64,000 nucleotides of DNA, taken from Zhongshania marina. GTDB taxonomy: Bacteria > Pseudomonadota > Gammaproteobacteria > Pseudomonadales > Spongiibacteraceae. Below are positions 43,922 through 52,576 of the stretch, one piece after another. How positions within the stretch are numbered: position 1 is the stretch's first letter; each line of letters starts with the position of its first letter. A program made the position numbers and the translations under genes. The DNA is taken from the NCBI RefSeq assembly GCF_002915595.1, contig NZ_PQGG01000007.1, positions 62,001 through 126,000 of the forward strand, in the 5' to 3' direction. Under the pieces are notes generated by a model. It did no database searches and was not told where the DNA came from. It saw only the letters and a list, made by a program, of their open reading frames with translations.

Positions 43922-44947
43922 ATGCGCCCCCTAGTCCGCGCCTCCGCTCTCAGTGGTTACACCGAACTGGTTCAGGAGCTTGGTGAGAACCCCGAACCGC
44001 TATTAAGGCGCTTCAATATCGATCCAAACCGGCTAGAGGATCTCGACTACTTAATTTTTTTCCACAGTCTAATGCAACTGCTAGAAACCACGGCGGACAC
44101 GCTGCAATGCCCCGACTTTGGCCTGCGTTTATCTAAAAAGCAAAATATGGAAACCCTCGGCCCCATTGCCATTATGGCCCGCACCTCCAGCACCGTTGGC
44201 GACGCCCTTTTTTGCATTGCGCGCTATATTTCCCATCACAGCCCAGCGATTACCTTGGCACTTGATGACACCTCTGCACCCAAATTCCCACGTATTATGC
44301 TCGACATCAACGTGGCAGATTACCCCTATCGCCACCAGACCACAGAAATGTCGATTGGACTAATGGCCAACGTCCACGCCATGCTCACAGAGAATCGCAA
44401 AAAGCCTGAGGCGGTGCTATTTCGTCACAGCAGAGCCTTGGACATAAAAATTTACCGGCGCCACTTTGCTTGCCCAGTGCTATTCAATCAAGAATGCAAC
44501 GCCTTGGTACTCACCCCAGAACAATTTGATTTTCCTATTCGCACCGCCGACTCATTTCAGCGCGACGTTATTGCCAACTACGTCATTAAAAAAAGCGGCG
44601 GTTCGCCACTGACCTTTATAGAGCAAACCAAATTCATTATTAGCAGGTTACTGCCTACACAGTGTTGCAATATTAAAACCGTGGCCAACGAATTATTCAT
44701 GCACCAGCGCACTCTGCAGCGACGCCTTAAAGACGAGGGCCATATATTCGAAGAAATCGTTGACGAGATCCGTCGTCGCGACGCGCAAAATTTTCTCGCC
44801 GAACAAGGTATGCCAATGGCTCAAATTGCGGGCCTACTTGGCTATCAAGAACAAAGTTCTTTTAACCGCGCCGCAAAGCGCTGGTTTGGCGTTACCCCAA
44901 ATACCTACCGTAAATCGCTCTTAAACATAGCAAAACGAAAAAGCTAG
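43922..44947 (+). CDS. AraC-family transcriptional regulator
   Basis: The ATG at 43922 gives 341 residues, starting MRPLVRASALSGYTELVQELGENPEPLLRRF. The N-terminal part is the arabinose-binding-like domain of the OruR/ArgR-type AraC group. The C-terminal HTH_18 domain has CCNIKTVANELFMHQRTLQRRLKDEG and MAQIAGLLGYQEQSSFNRAAKRWFGVTPNTYRKS. It lies between the SMP-30-like gene (divergent) and the TonB receptor (same strand), so it probably controls one or both. A TTG at 43883 would extend it by 13 residues. Confidence 0.9.
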   Translation: MRPLVRASALSGYTELVQELGENPEPLLRRFNIDPNRLEDLDYLIFFHSLMQLLETTADTLQCPDFGLRLSKKQNMETLGPIAIMARTSSTVGDALFCIARYISHHSPAITLALDDTSAPKFPRIMLDINVADYPYRHQTTEMSIGLMANVHAMLTENRKKPEAVLFRHSRALDIKIYRRHFACPVLFNQECNALVLTPEQFDFPIRTADSFQRDVIANYVIKKSGGSPLTFIEQTKFIISRLLPTQCCNIKTVANELFMHQRTLQRRLKDEGHIFEEIVDEIRRRDAQNFLAEQGMPMAQIAGLLGYQEQSSFNRAAKRWFGVTPNTYRKSLLNIAKRKS

Positions 44948-45014
44948 ACTAGGCTTGTAGTTGCCAGCCGAGTACTGGGTCACAAATCTACGAGATGTGA
45001 ATAATAACTAGGCG

Positions 45015-45050
45015 ATTTGTCACCAAATGATAATAATTTGTCACCAAATG
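45015..45050 (+). promoter_or_regulatory. Tandem 15-bp direct repeats, candidate AraC operator before the TonB receptor
   Basis: ATTTGTCACCAAATG occurs twice without mismatch (45015-45029 and 45036-45050), start-to-start distance 21 bases, or two helical turns. A degenerate third GGTCACAAATC lies about 40 bases further upstream (44978-44988). A -35-like TTGAAA (45057-45062) begins 7 bases after the second copy. Two-turn direct repeats next to the -35 are the usual binding mode of AraC-type activators. Confidence 0.65.
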
Positions 45051-45142
45051 GCAATTTTGAAAATCGACGTTTCGGCATTCTCCACGCTCGTAAATTTCTG
45101 AATAACAAGATCCAACCCGTCATAGCTTGAAAGGAACTACAC

Positions 45143-47578
45143 ATGCAGCAACGTCGCTCAGCTACACACAAGAGTCGCCGGCACTTATTAAGTACTGGTA
45201 TTTGCCTCGCCATTGCCAGCTCCTTTAATAGTGCTTTTGCGGCCCCCATGCTCGAGGAGGTTCTGGTCACGGCCCAAAAGCGCAGCCAGAGTACGCAAGA
45301 TATTCCCGTGGCAGTTACCGGCTTAACCGGCACACAGCTCGACAAATACGGCTTTGAAAACGCCAGCGATATCTCTGCCCAAGTCCCCAATATGCAGGTC
45401 AGCGGCCCCTACGGTGACATTCAACCAATTTTTGCCATCCGCGGCGTGAGCATGTCTGACTACAGCTCAAACCAAGCTAGTCCCATCGGCGTTTATGTTG
45501 ACGAAACTTATTTGGCTCCGGTGTACAGCCACGGCGCTAACTTTTTTGATATTGAACGCTTAGAAGTGCTGCGTGGTCCGCAGGGTACGCTTTACGGAAA
45601 AAACACCACCGGCGGCGCAATAAACATTATTACCCGCACCCCTCAATTCGGTGATGAGCCGAGCAATTACATTAAACTTGGCGCCGGCAGTTACAACGCG
45701 ACTAGTGCTGAAGCCGGTGCAGAAACTGAGCTTATACCCGGCATTTTAGCTGCGCGGGGCGCATTGAGCTTTAAGCGTGACGAAGGCTATGTCGACATCG
45801 TTGGCCGCAGTGAAAACGGCGCACAAACAGACTTTCAAGGCGGCCGCCTTGCATTCCATTATGCGCCTAACGACACCTGGGATGCCGTCTTCAAATACAC
45901 CGTTTCTGGCAACGATGCCCTCAGCACCCCAGCCCGCAATGAAGGTCGCACCGACTTAATTGGTTCGCCCAATTCAGATTACAACGGCTACTCTCGACAA
46001 AGTCGCAATTTAGATTTCCACGAAACCGAAGCAAACGACGTCGGCCCGCTGATTACCAACACTGACATCGCCGGCTTAACAGTAACTTTTGCAGGAGACG
46101 GTTTCTCTATTACCTCGGTCACCTCTTACTATGATGCCGACTATTACCAATTAGCCGACACCGATGGTTCACCGAATGACCTACTCACCATCACCTGGTC
46201 ATCAGACACCATTGGCTATAGCCAAGATCTGCGTTTCTCCTCTGAATTTGACGGCATGTTTAACATCATTGCCGGTGTTTACTACGGGTACGAAGATCAA
46301 TTCATGCACAATATTTACGACATCTTCGACACCCCGCCAGATGTGAGAGTCGGCGTAGCTAAACCTGACACCGCACAGCAATACCCATTTCTGCTCGACT
46401 ACGGCATGCTCGATCAGCGCATGGAAACCAAAAAAACCAGCTTAGCGGCCTACTCGCAAATGCGCTTTGATTTTACCGATCGCTTCGGCATGGACTTAGG
46501 GCTGCGCTATACCAAAGACAGCAATGAACAGAGTTACTTTAATATCTCCCGCGTTGGTTACGACGGCAGCCCCAGAGGCACCTACGTGCCCGGCAATAAT
46601 ACCGGCGTCGATGATGCTTATATCTCGGTTCCGCTGTCTCAATCGCAACTCGTCGATATTCTCGGCGACCCAACGCTATTGCTGAATCTATTAAACCTTG
46701 GCTACACCCACGGTGCTTACACCCTAGATTCTGCGCCAAAACTAGAGGCTAACGAGGCAGAGTGGACTGGTAAAATTGGTCTCGACTACCGCATTAACGA
46801 CGATGTCATGGTCTATGTCAGCGCCAGCCACGGTTACCGCAGCGGCAGCTTCAACGGCGGCGCCTATTATTTAGCGCGTCCAATTGAAACCGCCTACGCA
46901 TCACCGGAATATATCGATGCCTTTGAAGTCGGCTTTAAAGCAGACTTACTAGACAACAGCATGCGCTTAAACGCCGCGCTATTTTCCTATGACTACACCG
47001 ACCAACAATTTATTAACGTGGTTGGTTTTTCTAACTTCTTAGAAAATGCCGGCAGTTCGCAAATTGCAGGTGCAGAAGCTGAACTCTGGGCACGCCTAAC
47101 AGAAAAACTCACACTGCAAATTGGCTTTGGTTATCTGCAAACTGAGTTTTCTGAACTTACTTTGGCGAATACCGAAACCATCGCTGACGCTGACGACCGC
47201 GTCGACTTGAGTGGCAACGAGCTTATCTCGGCACCTAAATTCAACTACAGCATCTCTCTGGACTACGATATTTGGGTAACAGACGCCGGCTACTTAACCG
47301 CAAACGTAAATGGCAACTTCCAAGATGACCAATGGTATAGCGCCTACAATGATCAATACGGCTACGGCGAGATTCGCCAAGATGCCTACTGGTTATTCAA
47401 TGCCCGAACCAGCTGGCACGCTAGTGATGACAGCTACTCGATATCCCTATGGGTGAAAAACCTAATGGATAAAGAGTACGATAGCTACGGTATTAATCTG
47501 CAGGCCGGCTTCGGTCATGACAACTACCTCGCTGGGCCTCCGCGCAGCTACGGCGCTGAAGTTACTTATCGCTTCTGA
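45143..47578 (+). CDS. TonB-dependent outer-membrane receptor
   Basis: The 811-residue receptor has a signal peptide (about 1-33), then the TonB-box region APMLEEVLVTAQKRSQSTQDIPVAVTG, a plug domain with FDIERLEVLRGPQGTLYGKNTTGGAINIITRTP, and a beta barrel ending in ...SYGAEVTYRF with the C-terminal aromatic residue needed for assembly. The sequence type belongs to the large group of proteobacterial receptors for hydrophobic or aromatic compounds and unknown siderophores; no substrate can be assigned. Ribosome binding site AAAGGA. Putative AraC control through repeats at 45015-45050. Confidence 0.93.
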   Translation: MQQRRSATHKSRRHLLSTGICLAIASSFNSAFAAPMLEEVLVTAQKRSQSTQDIPVAVTGLTGTQLDKYGFENASDISAQVPNMQVSGPYGDIQPIFAIRGVSMSDYSSNQASPIGVYVDETYLAPVYSHGANFFDIERLEVLRGPQGTLYGKNTTGGAINIITRTPQFGDEPSNYIKLGAGSYNATSAEAGAETELIPGILAARGALSFKRDEGYVDIVGRSENGAQTDFQGGRLAFHYAPNDTWDAVFKYTVSGNDALSTPARNEGRTDLIGSPNSDYNGYSRQSRNLDFHETEANDVGPLITNTDIAGLTVTFAGDGFSITSVTSYYDADYYQLADTDGSPNDLLTITWSSDTIGYSQDLRFSSEFDGMFNIIAGVYYGYEDQFMHNIYDIFDTPPDVRVGVAKPDTAQQYPFLLDYGMLDQRMETKKTSLAAYSQMRFDFTDRFGMDLGLRYTKDSNEQSYFNISRVGYDGSPRGTYVPGNNTGVDDAYISVPLSQSQLVDILGDPTLLLNLLNLGYTHGAYTLDSAPKLEANEAEWTGKIGLDYRINDDVMVYVSASHGYRSGSFNGGAYYLARPIETAYASPEYIDAFEVGFKADLLDNSMRLNAALFSYDYTDQQFINVVGFSNFLENAGSSQIAGAEAELWARLTEKLTLQIGFGYLQTEFSELTLANTETIADADDRVDLSGNELISAPKFNYSISLDYDIWVTDAGYLTANVNGNFQDDQWYSAYNDQYGYGEIRQDAYWLFNARTSWHASDDSYSISLWVKNLMDKEYDSYGINLQAGFGHDNYLAGPPRSYGAEVTYRF

Positions 47579-47583
47579 TACGT

Positions 47584-47620
47584 CGATAGATAGCTGCACA
47601 GTAAGTGCAGCTATCTATCG
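47584..47620 (+). terminator. 16-bp hairpin after the TonB receptor gene
   Basis: CGATAGATAGCTGCAC (47584-47599) pairs perfectly with GTGCAGCTATCTATCG (47605-47620) around AGTAA, 5 bases after the stop codon. No U-tract follows, so it may be a factor-dependent terminator or an mRNA-end stabiliser. Confidence 0.7.
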
Positions 47621-47886
47621 CCCTCGAAAACATTCGCAATAGTACGTCTCAAACTCCTTCGCACTACCAATCAGTTCTATACCCCGCCTTGACAGCATTC
47701 CTATTCACAGTTAATTTGTGCGCAAGCTAATAGTTAAGCCTGCTTATAAATTAAATATAGGGTCGTCATGTCGTCCCCAGAAAATTTAAGTAAGCGCGGC
47801 ACCAACCCCATCTACTGCATTAAAGGCCGATTCCGCTGTTCCAGATCACAAAAACACCTGCTCCTCTCTCTTCCAACGCAAAAAGA
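47621..47886. other. Intergenic stretch before the FadL-like gene
   Basis: No gene is supported here. The only signals seen are a promoter-like pair near 47689-47717 and a frame, in phase with the FadL-like gene, open from 47794 but without a usual start codon before 47887. Confidence 0.5.
47689..47717 (+). promoter_or_regulatory. Candidate promoter of the FadL-like gene
   Basis: A consensus -35 TTGACA (47689-47694) is followed after 17 bases by TAATTT (47712-47717). The leader to the ATG would be about 165 bases. Confidence 0.4.
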
Positions 47887-49260
47887 ATGCTCGCATTTTT
47901 TGCTTTAGCAAGTATCAGCGGCGCCACCACCGCCGTTGAGCTGGGCAGAATTGAAGGCTTTGGCCCAGTATCGAGAGGGTTTGCAGGGGGCGGTGTCGCA
48001 CACGCCACCGGCGCCGCAGCAATTATCCTCAATCCGGCGGAACTGCTCTCAAATAAACGTGGCCACGAATTTATGGTGCAGGTTTCTGAGATACAGGCCA
48101 CCATTGACGTCCGCAATAAGCAAAGCCACGAGAATGTCCACACAGCTAATTTAGGGAACAATCGTGGCCCCTACGACTTACCAGAAATTGCTTACAGCTA
48201 TCGAGCAGACAAATGGGCATTTGGCATTGGCATTTTTGCCGCGGCAGGCTTTGGCATTGAATATGGTCGCGACTCGTTCCTTTCCACAACCACCACTGGC
48301 AATGTAGCAACTGGCTTAGAGGTATCAGGTCGTTTAACCGCACTGCGCATACCCATCGCACTCGCTTGGCAAGCCACGCCAGCACTGCGCCTTGGTGCCG
48401 CACTCGATATTGTCAACTTAGGTATTAATATCGCAACGCTATACGACGCCAAACAGGTAAGAATGTTGATGCAACAGGATCGTGCATCTGGTGGCTTAGT
48501 ATCCGTTGTTGGTGCCCTGCCCACCCTTGCTGGAGTGCATCTAAACTTCATTAAAGATCACCCTATTTCTGGCGGGCTTTCGGGCTGGGGTATCGGAGGC
48601 CGAGTCGGCGCATCGTGGCAAATACAAACAGAAACTACTCTCAGCCTAGCATACGAATTTGAAACGCAGCTCAGCGATTTAAGAGGTAAAGGCCAACTAA
48701 CGGCGGTGGATATATTAAATAACCATATACCCGTTAATGGACAAGGGCGGTTTAACGATATGCAATTGCCTGCAGCATTTGTTCTTGGCGTATCCCATAA
48801 AGTAAAACCCAACTTAAGCGTTGTTGCCGACATGCGCAGAACTTTTTGGAAGCATATGCTCGGCGATGCGCGCTTTTCTTACCAAGCGGAGGGCGGGCTT
48901 TTCGATGGGCAGACGCTTAATGCAATATTGCCACTTGGCTTTAATAACATAACCTCAGTAAGCCTCGGAGCTGAGTGGTCTGCCAATGACAGCTGGATTT
49001 TTCGCAGCGGTATATCCCATGCCATTCAGCAATTGGTGAAGGATGAAAATTTCAGTGGCACCTTTCCAACCCTAACCCGAAACCATTTCGTCATTAACGC
49101 GAGTTATCGCTTCCAGCCACAACATGAACTAACGCTTGGCTGCACCTACGCATGGACGCCGGCGGTAACTAACCCAGGCAATAACATCTCTAGCATTCCG
49201 CCGATCAAAGGCAGAAACTACCAAATCACACCGGTAATTTCATACAGAATTGGCTTCTAA
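47887..49260 (+). CDS. OmpP1/FadL-family outer-membrane transport protein
   Basis: The 457-residue protein matches FadL-type channels for fatty acids, aromatics or other hydrophobic molecules. The mature N-terminus contains FGPVSRGFAGGGVAHATGAAAIILNPAELL, the hatch region with NPA motif. The C-terminus ends in VISYRIGF, with a terminal Phe as for outer-membrane barrels. The start at 47887 leaves a short signal peptide (MLAFFALASISGATTA) without basic residues. Upstream in-frame codons include Lys and Arg, so the true start may be a non-standard codon further upstream. Confidence 0.87.
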   Translation: MLAFFALASISGATTAVELGRIEGFGPVSRGFAGGGVAHATGAAAIILNPAELLSNKRGHEFMVQVSEIQATIDVRNKQSHENVHTANLGNNRGPYDLPEIAYSYRADKWAFGIGIFAAAGFGIEYGRDSFLSTTTTGNVATGLEVSGRLTALRIPIALAWQATPALRLGAALDIVNLGINIATLYDAKQVRMLMQQDRASGGLVSVVGALPTLAGVHLNFIKDHPISGGLSGWGIGGRVGASWQIQTETTLSLAYEFETQLSDLRGKGQLTAVDILNNHIPVNGQGRFNDMQLPAAFVLGVSHKVKPNLSVVADMRRTFWKHMLGDARFSYQAEGGLFDGQTLNAILPLGFNNITSVSLGAEWSANDSWIFRSGISHAIQQLVKDENFSGTFPTLTRNHFVINASYRFQPQHELTLGCTYAWTPAVTNPGNNISSIPPIKGRNYQITPVISYRIGF

Positions 49261-49278
49261 AAAAGCAAGAGCGAGGGT

Positions 49279-50136
49279 TTAGTCCTCTTCATTCGCTTCG
49301 CGAATCCGTTCGCGACGTGCAGCCTCTTCTTCCATTACCGCTTTAATTTCCAGCAGTACCGAATCCACATCGACGGCTTCGCCACTGTCTTCAAACTCGC
49401 CGGAGAGCTCTGTATCTTCATCCAGCTCACCGTCTTCGTACAGCGCCCACATCTCGTCGGCATAGCGAGTTTTTAATAACTCTGGCGCAAATTGGCCATA
49501 ATACTCAGTCATATTATTAATATCGCGCCGCAGCATACTTTGAGCGTTATTATTTCCCGCTGCATCTACCGCTTGTGGTAAATCAATAATGACGGGGCCG
49601 TAGTCGTCGACGAGCACATTAAACTCAGAAAGATCGCCGTGAACCAAGCCTGCCACCAACATGAGCTTAACGTAGTGCATGACCACGGCGTGGTCTTCGC
49701 AAGCCTGTTCAGCAGACATCGACACATCATTCAAACGCGGCGCAACGCTGCCCTCTTCATCAGTGACCAACTCCATAAGGAGTACGCCGTCAAAACAACC
49801 GTAGGGCTTAGGCACCCGAACACCCGCCCTTGCCAAGCGATACAAGGCATCGACTTCGGCGTTATGCCAAGCGTCTTCCTGTTGCTTACGACCGAATTTT
49901 GAGCCTTTTTCCATCGCCCGTGCACGGCGACTATTGCGGACTTTGCGGCCCTCTTGATACAGCACTGCTTGTTTAAAACTGCGCTGTGCGGCCTCTTTAT
50001 AAACTTTCGCGCAGCGAATTTCCTCACCACAGCGCACCACATACACCGAGGCTTCTTTACCACTCATTAGTGGCCGAAGTACTTCATCCACAATGCCATC
50101 GTCAATTAGCGGCTGTATGCGTTTAGGGGTTTTCAT
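49279..50136 (-). CDS. RIO-family serine protein kinase
   Basis: This 285-residue kinase has the RIO1-type motifs: GKEASVYVVRCGEEIRCAKVYKEA (nucleotide loop and catalytic Lys), the catalytic loop HGDLSEFNVLVDD with Asp and Asn, and the metal-binding IIDLPQAVD. A Ser/Arg-rich QRSFKQAVLYQEGRKVRNSRRARAMEKGSKFG segment is the RIO-specific flexible loop. The C-terminus is acidic. In eukaryotes and archaea RIO kinases act in small-subunit maturation; the bacterial role is uncertain. It is convergent with the FadL-like gene. Confidence 0.9.
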   Translation of the reverse strand: MKTPKRIQPLIDDGIVDEVLRPLMSGKEASVYVVRCGEEIRCAKVYKEAAQRSFKQAVLYQEGRKVRNSRRARAMEKGSKFGRKQQEDAWHNAEVDALYRLARAGVRVPKPYGCFDGVLLMELVTDEEGSVAPRLNDVSMSAEQACEDHAVVMHYVKLMLVAGLVHGDLSEFNVLVDDYGPVIIDLPQAVDAAGNNNAQSMLRRDINNMTEYYGQFAPELLKTRYADEMWALYEDGELDEDTELSGEFEDSGEAVDVDSVLLEIKAVMEEEAARRERIREANEED

Positions 50137-50282
50137 TATGTCCTTCGTATTGTGCTAAAAAAGCCGGCGTGATCTCGTCATCCAGCAAAGCGAGCTTCAT
50201 TGTAAAGCGCGCCGTAAAAATAGGCGACCTCTGCGCGAGCTGTTTCCCCGTAAGTCGAGCAAAACATAGCTATGTGTATTTT

Positions 50283-50864
50283 TTAATTCGATTTCTTAAC
50301 AAAGGCACTAATAATCACAATTCGAGTCCCGTTAACACGGCCTTCAATATGCTCAGGATTATTTGTTAAAGCGATACCCCGCACAGCCGTGCCCCGCTTG
50401 GCGACAAAGCTTGTACCTTTAACATCCAGATCTTTAATTAAGACTACCGTATCGCCGGCAAATAGCTGAGTGCCGTTACTGTCTAGGGTAGGCTCACCGT
50501 CGTCACTGTCAGGAGTCTCCGTGGCATCGGCCCAATGCTGAACCTCTTCAGTCAAGTACACCATATCGATAAGGTCCTGTGCCCACGGCTCGGCGGCAAG
50601 ACGCTTTAATAAACGGTAAGACAAAACTTGAACAGCGGCTACAGAGCTCCAAACGGTGTCATTCAAACTATGCCAACGCTTGGTATCTAGCTCACTACCC
50701 TCCGCGAGTTGCTCGCGGCACACTGCACATGTCATCACACATTGCTCTGCCTTGCTATCGTCGTAGGGCGCCACCGCATAAAGGGCTAGATGCTCGGGAG
50801 AAGCACATAATTCGCAGCGAGAATCACTGCGCTGTATTACGACCTGTTCGGTGTTCATAGACAT
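50283..50864 (-). CDS. phnA: PhnA-family zinc-ribbon protein
   Basis: The 193-residue protein has an N-terminal zinc ribbon with CELCAS (about 18-23) and CAVCREQL (about 46-53), and a C-terminal KOW-like domain LDSNGTQLFAGDTVVLIKDLDVKGTSFVAKRGTAVRGIALTNNPEHIEGRVNG that is diagnostic of PhnA/YjdM. Despite its name the family is not needed for alkylphosphonate use; the function is unresolved. No phn operon is present here. Confidence 0.92.
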   Translation of the reverse strand: MSMNTEQVVIQRSDSRCELCASPEHLALYAVAPYDDSKAEQCVMTCAVCREQLAEGSELDTKRWHSLNDTVWSSVAAVQVLSYRLLKRLAAEPWAQDLIDMVYLTEEVQHWADATETPDSDDGEPTLDSNGTQLFAGDTVVLIKDLDVKGTSFVAKRGTAVRGIALTNNPEHIEGRVNGTRIVIISAFVKKSN

Positions 50865-50956
50865 ATCCGCTCAAAAGCAGCGTATTTTACGGACAATGAT
50901 GCACAGAAACGACTTAAATACAGCAGAAAGAAGAATTTTAGATCTTTAAAAACCGA

Positions 50957-50977
50957 TGGCACTGAGGAACAGTGCCA
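50957..50977 (-). terminator. Terminator after the bactofilin gene
   Basis: TGGCACTG (50957-50964) pairs with CAGTGCCA (50970-50977) around AGGAA. On the minus strand it follows the bactofilin stop and is succeeded by GGTTTTTAAAG. Confidence 0.75.
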
Positions 50978-50992
50978 ATCGTCACGCTCGAA

Positions 50993-51433
50993 TCAGGCAG
51001 ATTGATTCTCAGCAGGCGACTTAGCTACGTCGTCTTTTGCGACGGCAGCATCATTCACAAAGGTTAGACGCGGTGTATCATGCTTTTTTACTTGGCTTGC
51101 CCCAATAAATTGGCCACCGGACTCAATCACTAGTTCGCGCACTTTAATCTCGCCACTCACCTGACCAGAGGCCACAATTTCAAGCCGATCAGCGTCAATT
51201 TTGCCGTCCAGAACGCCGCTCACCAATACCCGTTTAGCTTTCACATCGCCGGTAAAACGGCCAGTGGTACTGACAATCAAATCGTTCTTAGAGGTTAAAT
51301 TACCTTTCATTACACCATCTAGGTGAAAATCGTCATTTAGCTCGACGTCGCCGGTAAGCGTGGTGCCAGCTGCGACCACCGTCGTTCTGGAACCGCCGTC
51401 TGTTTTCTTAGTGTTTTTGCCAGGGAATCCCAT
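50993..51433 (-). CDS. Bactofilin (polymer-forming cytoskeletal protein)
   Basis: The ATG at 51433 has a GAGGAG ribosome binding site and gives 146 residues. The core repeats TTLTGDVELNDDFHLDGVMKGNLTSKNDLIVSTTGRFTGDVKAKRVLVSGVLDGKIDADRLEIVASGQVSGEI form the right-handed beta-helix of bactofilins, flanked by short disordered ends. Bactofilins polymerise at the membrane and localise cell-wall enzymes. The 5' end overlaps the M23 peptidase gene by 97 bases in another frame, tying the two products. Confidence 0.93.
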   Translation of the reverse strand: MGFPGKNTKKTDGGSRTTVVAAGTTLTGDVELNDDFHLDGVMKGNLTSKNDLIVSTTGRFTGDVKAKRVLVSGVLDGKIDADRLEIVASGQVSGEIKVRELVIESGGQFIGASQVKKHDTPRLTFVNDAAVAKDDVAKSPAENQSA

Positions 51434-52284
51434 TTTATTTGCTCCTCGCGAGAAAAAAGAACATCGTAGTTCTCCCAAGACCATTCCATAAACGGGCCTG
51501 GAGCTAAGCGTCGATGTAAATGTCGTACTTCATAATGCAGGTGCGGCGCGCTGGATAAGCCGGTATTTCCGGTGTAGCCGATTAAATCGCCCTGACGCAC
51601 ATAGTCGCCACCAGCAACCGAAAGTTTACTTAAATGGCCAAAGACAGTTACAAAACCAAAATTATGACTGAGCTTAATCATTTGACCAAAACCACTATTG
51701 GTGCCCGCTAATTCAACCACGCCATCGGCAGTTGCATAAACCGGCGTACCAACGGCGGCGCGCAAATCCGCACCACCATGCAGGGCCATTTTACCCAGCA
51801 CTGGATGATTGCGCATGCCATAGCGGCTCGTTACATGGGCATCGGCTAGCGGGTAGCCGCTGGGAATAGTGCTAAGCATTAGATGTTTTTCCGACGCAGT
51901 CTGACTCGCCGTGTCTAAACGCTGATACAAACCCGCATCTGGATCCGGCGTTAAACCAATCATGGTTTCAATCGAACCTAGCTCATCACTCATTACCGAA
52001 AGCGCCACCATTTTCTCATCGATGGTATCTTGCAAGCTCTGCTGCTGCGCCAAAAGTGCATTATTTTCCGCTTTAATCGTGGTTTGATACTGCTGCAAAC
52101 TCACCACTTCGGCGTTTAAGGTGCCCAAACGACTGCTCAAAAACAATATCGCTAAAAAGCCCCCTAAAAAACAGGTGCCTAAGAATATGCCTACGCCAGC
52201 CATATACCGACGCATAAGTTGAGTAACGGTGTAGTGCTTGGCACCACTGTAGCTAGTAATTGTTATTCTGTAGTGATCACGCAT
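51337..52284 (-). CDS. M23-family (LytM-type) peptidoglycan endopeptidase, membrane anchored
   Basis: The 315-residue protein has an N-terminal membrane helix (about 29-52), a coiled coil (TLNAEVVSLQQYQTTIKAENNALLAQQQSLQ) and a C-terminal LytM domain with zinc motifs HGGADLRAAVGTPVYA and HLHYEVRH, so the active-site ligands are present. It cleaves peptide cross-links in the periplasm. Gene overlap with the bactofilin matches the known pairing of bactofilins and M23 peptidases in cell-shape control (for example CcmA with Csd proteins in Helicobacter). Confidence 0.93.
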   Translation of the reverse strand: MRDHYRITITSYSGAKHYTVTQLMRRYMAGVGIFLGTCFLGGFLAILFLSSRLGTLNAEVVSLQQYQTTIKAENNALLAQQQSLQDTIDEKMVALSVMSDELGSIETMIGLTPDPDAGLYQRLDTASQTASEKHLMLSTIPSGYPLADAHVTSRYGMRNHPVLGKMALHGGADLRAAVGTPVYATADGVVELAGTNSGFGQMIKLSHNFGFVTVFGHLSKLSVAGGDYVRQGDLIGYTGNTGLSSAPHLHYEVRHLHRRLAPGPFMEWSWENYDVLFSREEQIKWDSLAKTLRKQTAVPERRWSQLAPRLPATSS

Positions 52285-52520
52285 TCTAATTCTCTAACGT
52301 GCTAGTTCAGCACCCTGTGCTGACCAGCCCTTAAGGGCAAATTAAAATCAAATATCATCCCCAAAAACCGCTAAATCGATGATATTTCCTAAGACCCAAG
52401 GGACTTCCAAGTCAATACGGCCGGCTCGATTATGGTATTACTGCGCAAAGGATGCAAATGTGCAGTACGTTTATTGCTCAAATTTTCAACAGAGTCGACA
52501 AAATTACAGGCTTAGAATGC

Positions 52521-52544
52521 AAAAAAGCGGCCATAAGGCCGCTT
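52521..52544 (-). terminator. Terminator after the Gly-rich lipoprotein gene
   Basis: AAGCGGCC (52525-52532) pairs with GGCCGCTT (52537-52544) around ATAA. The preceding A-run gives six U on the minus strand. Confidence 0.85.
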
Positions 52545-52576
52545 AAATTAGAACACTTTGTAAATTACGATTAAGG

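Noticed and set aside
44980..45390. Minus-strand frame over the TonB receptor start
   Set aside because: It overlaps the AraC-site repeats and the conserved receptor N-terminus and has no recognisable domain.
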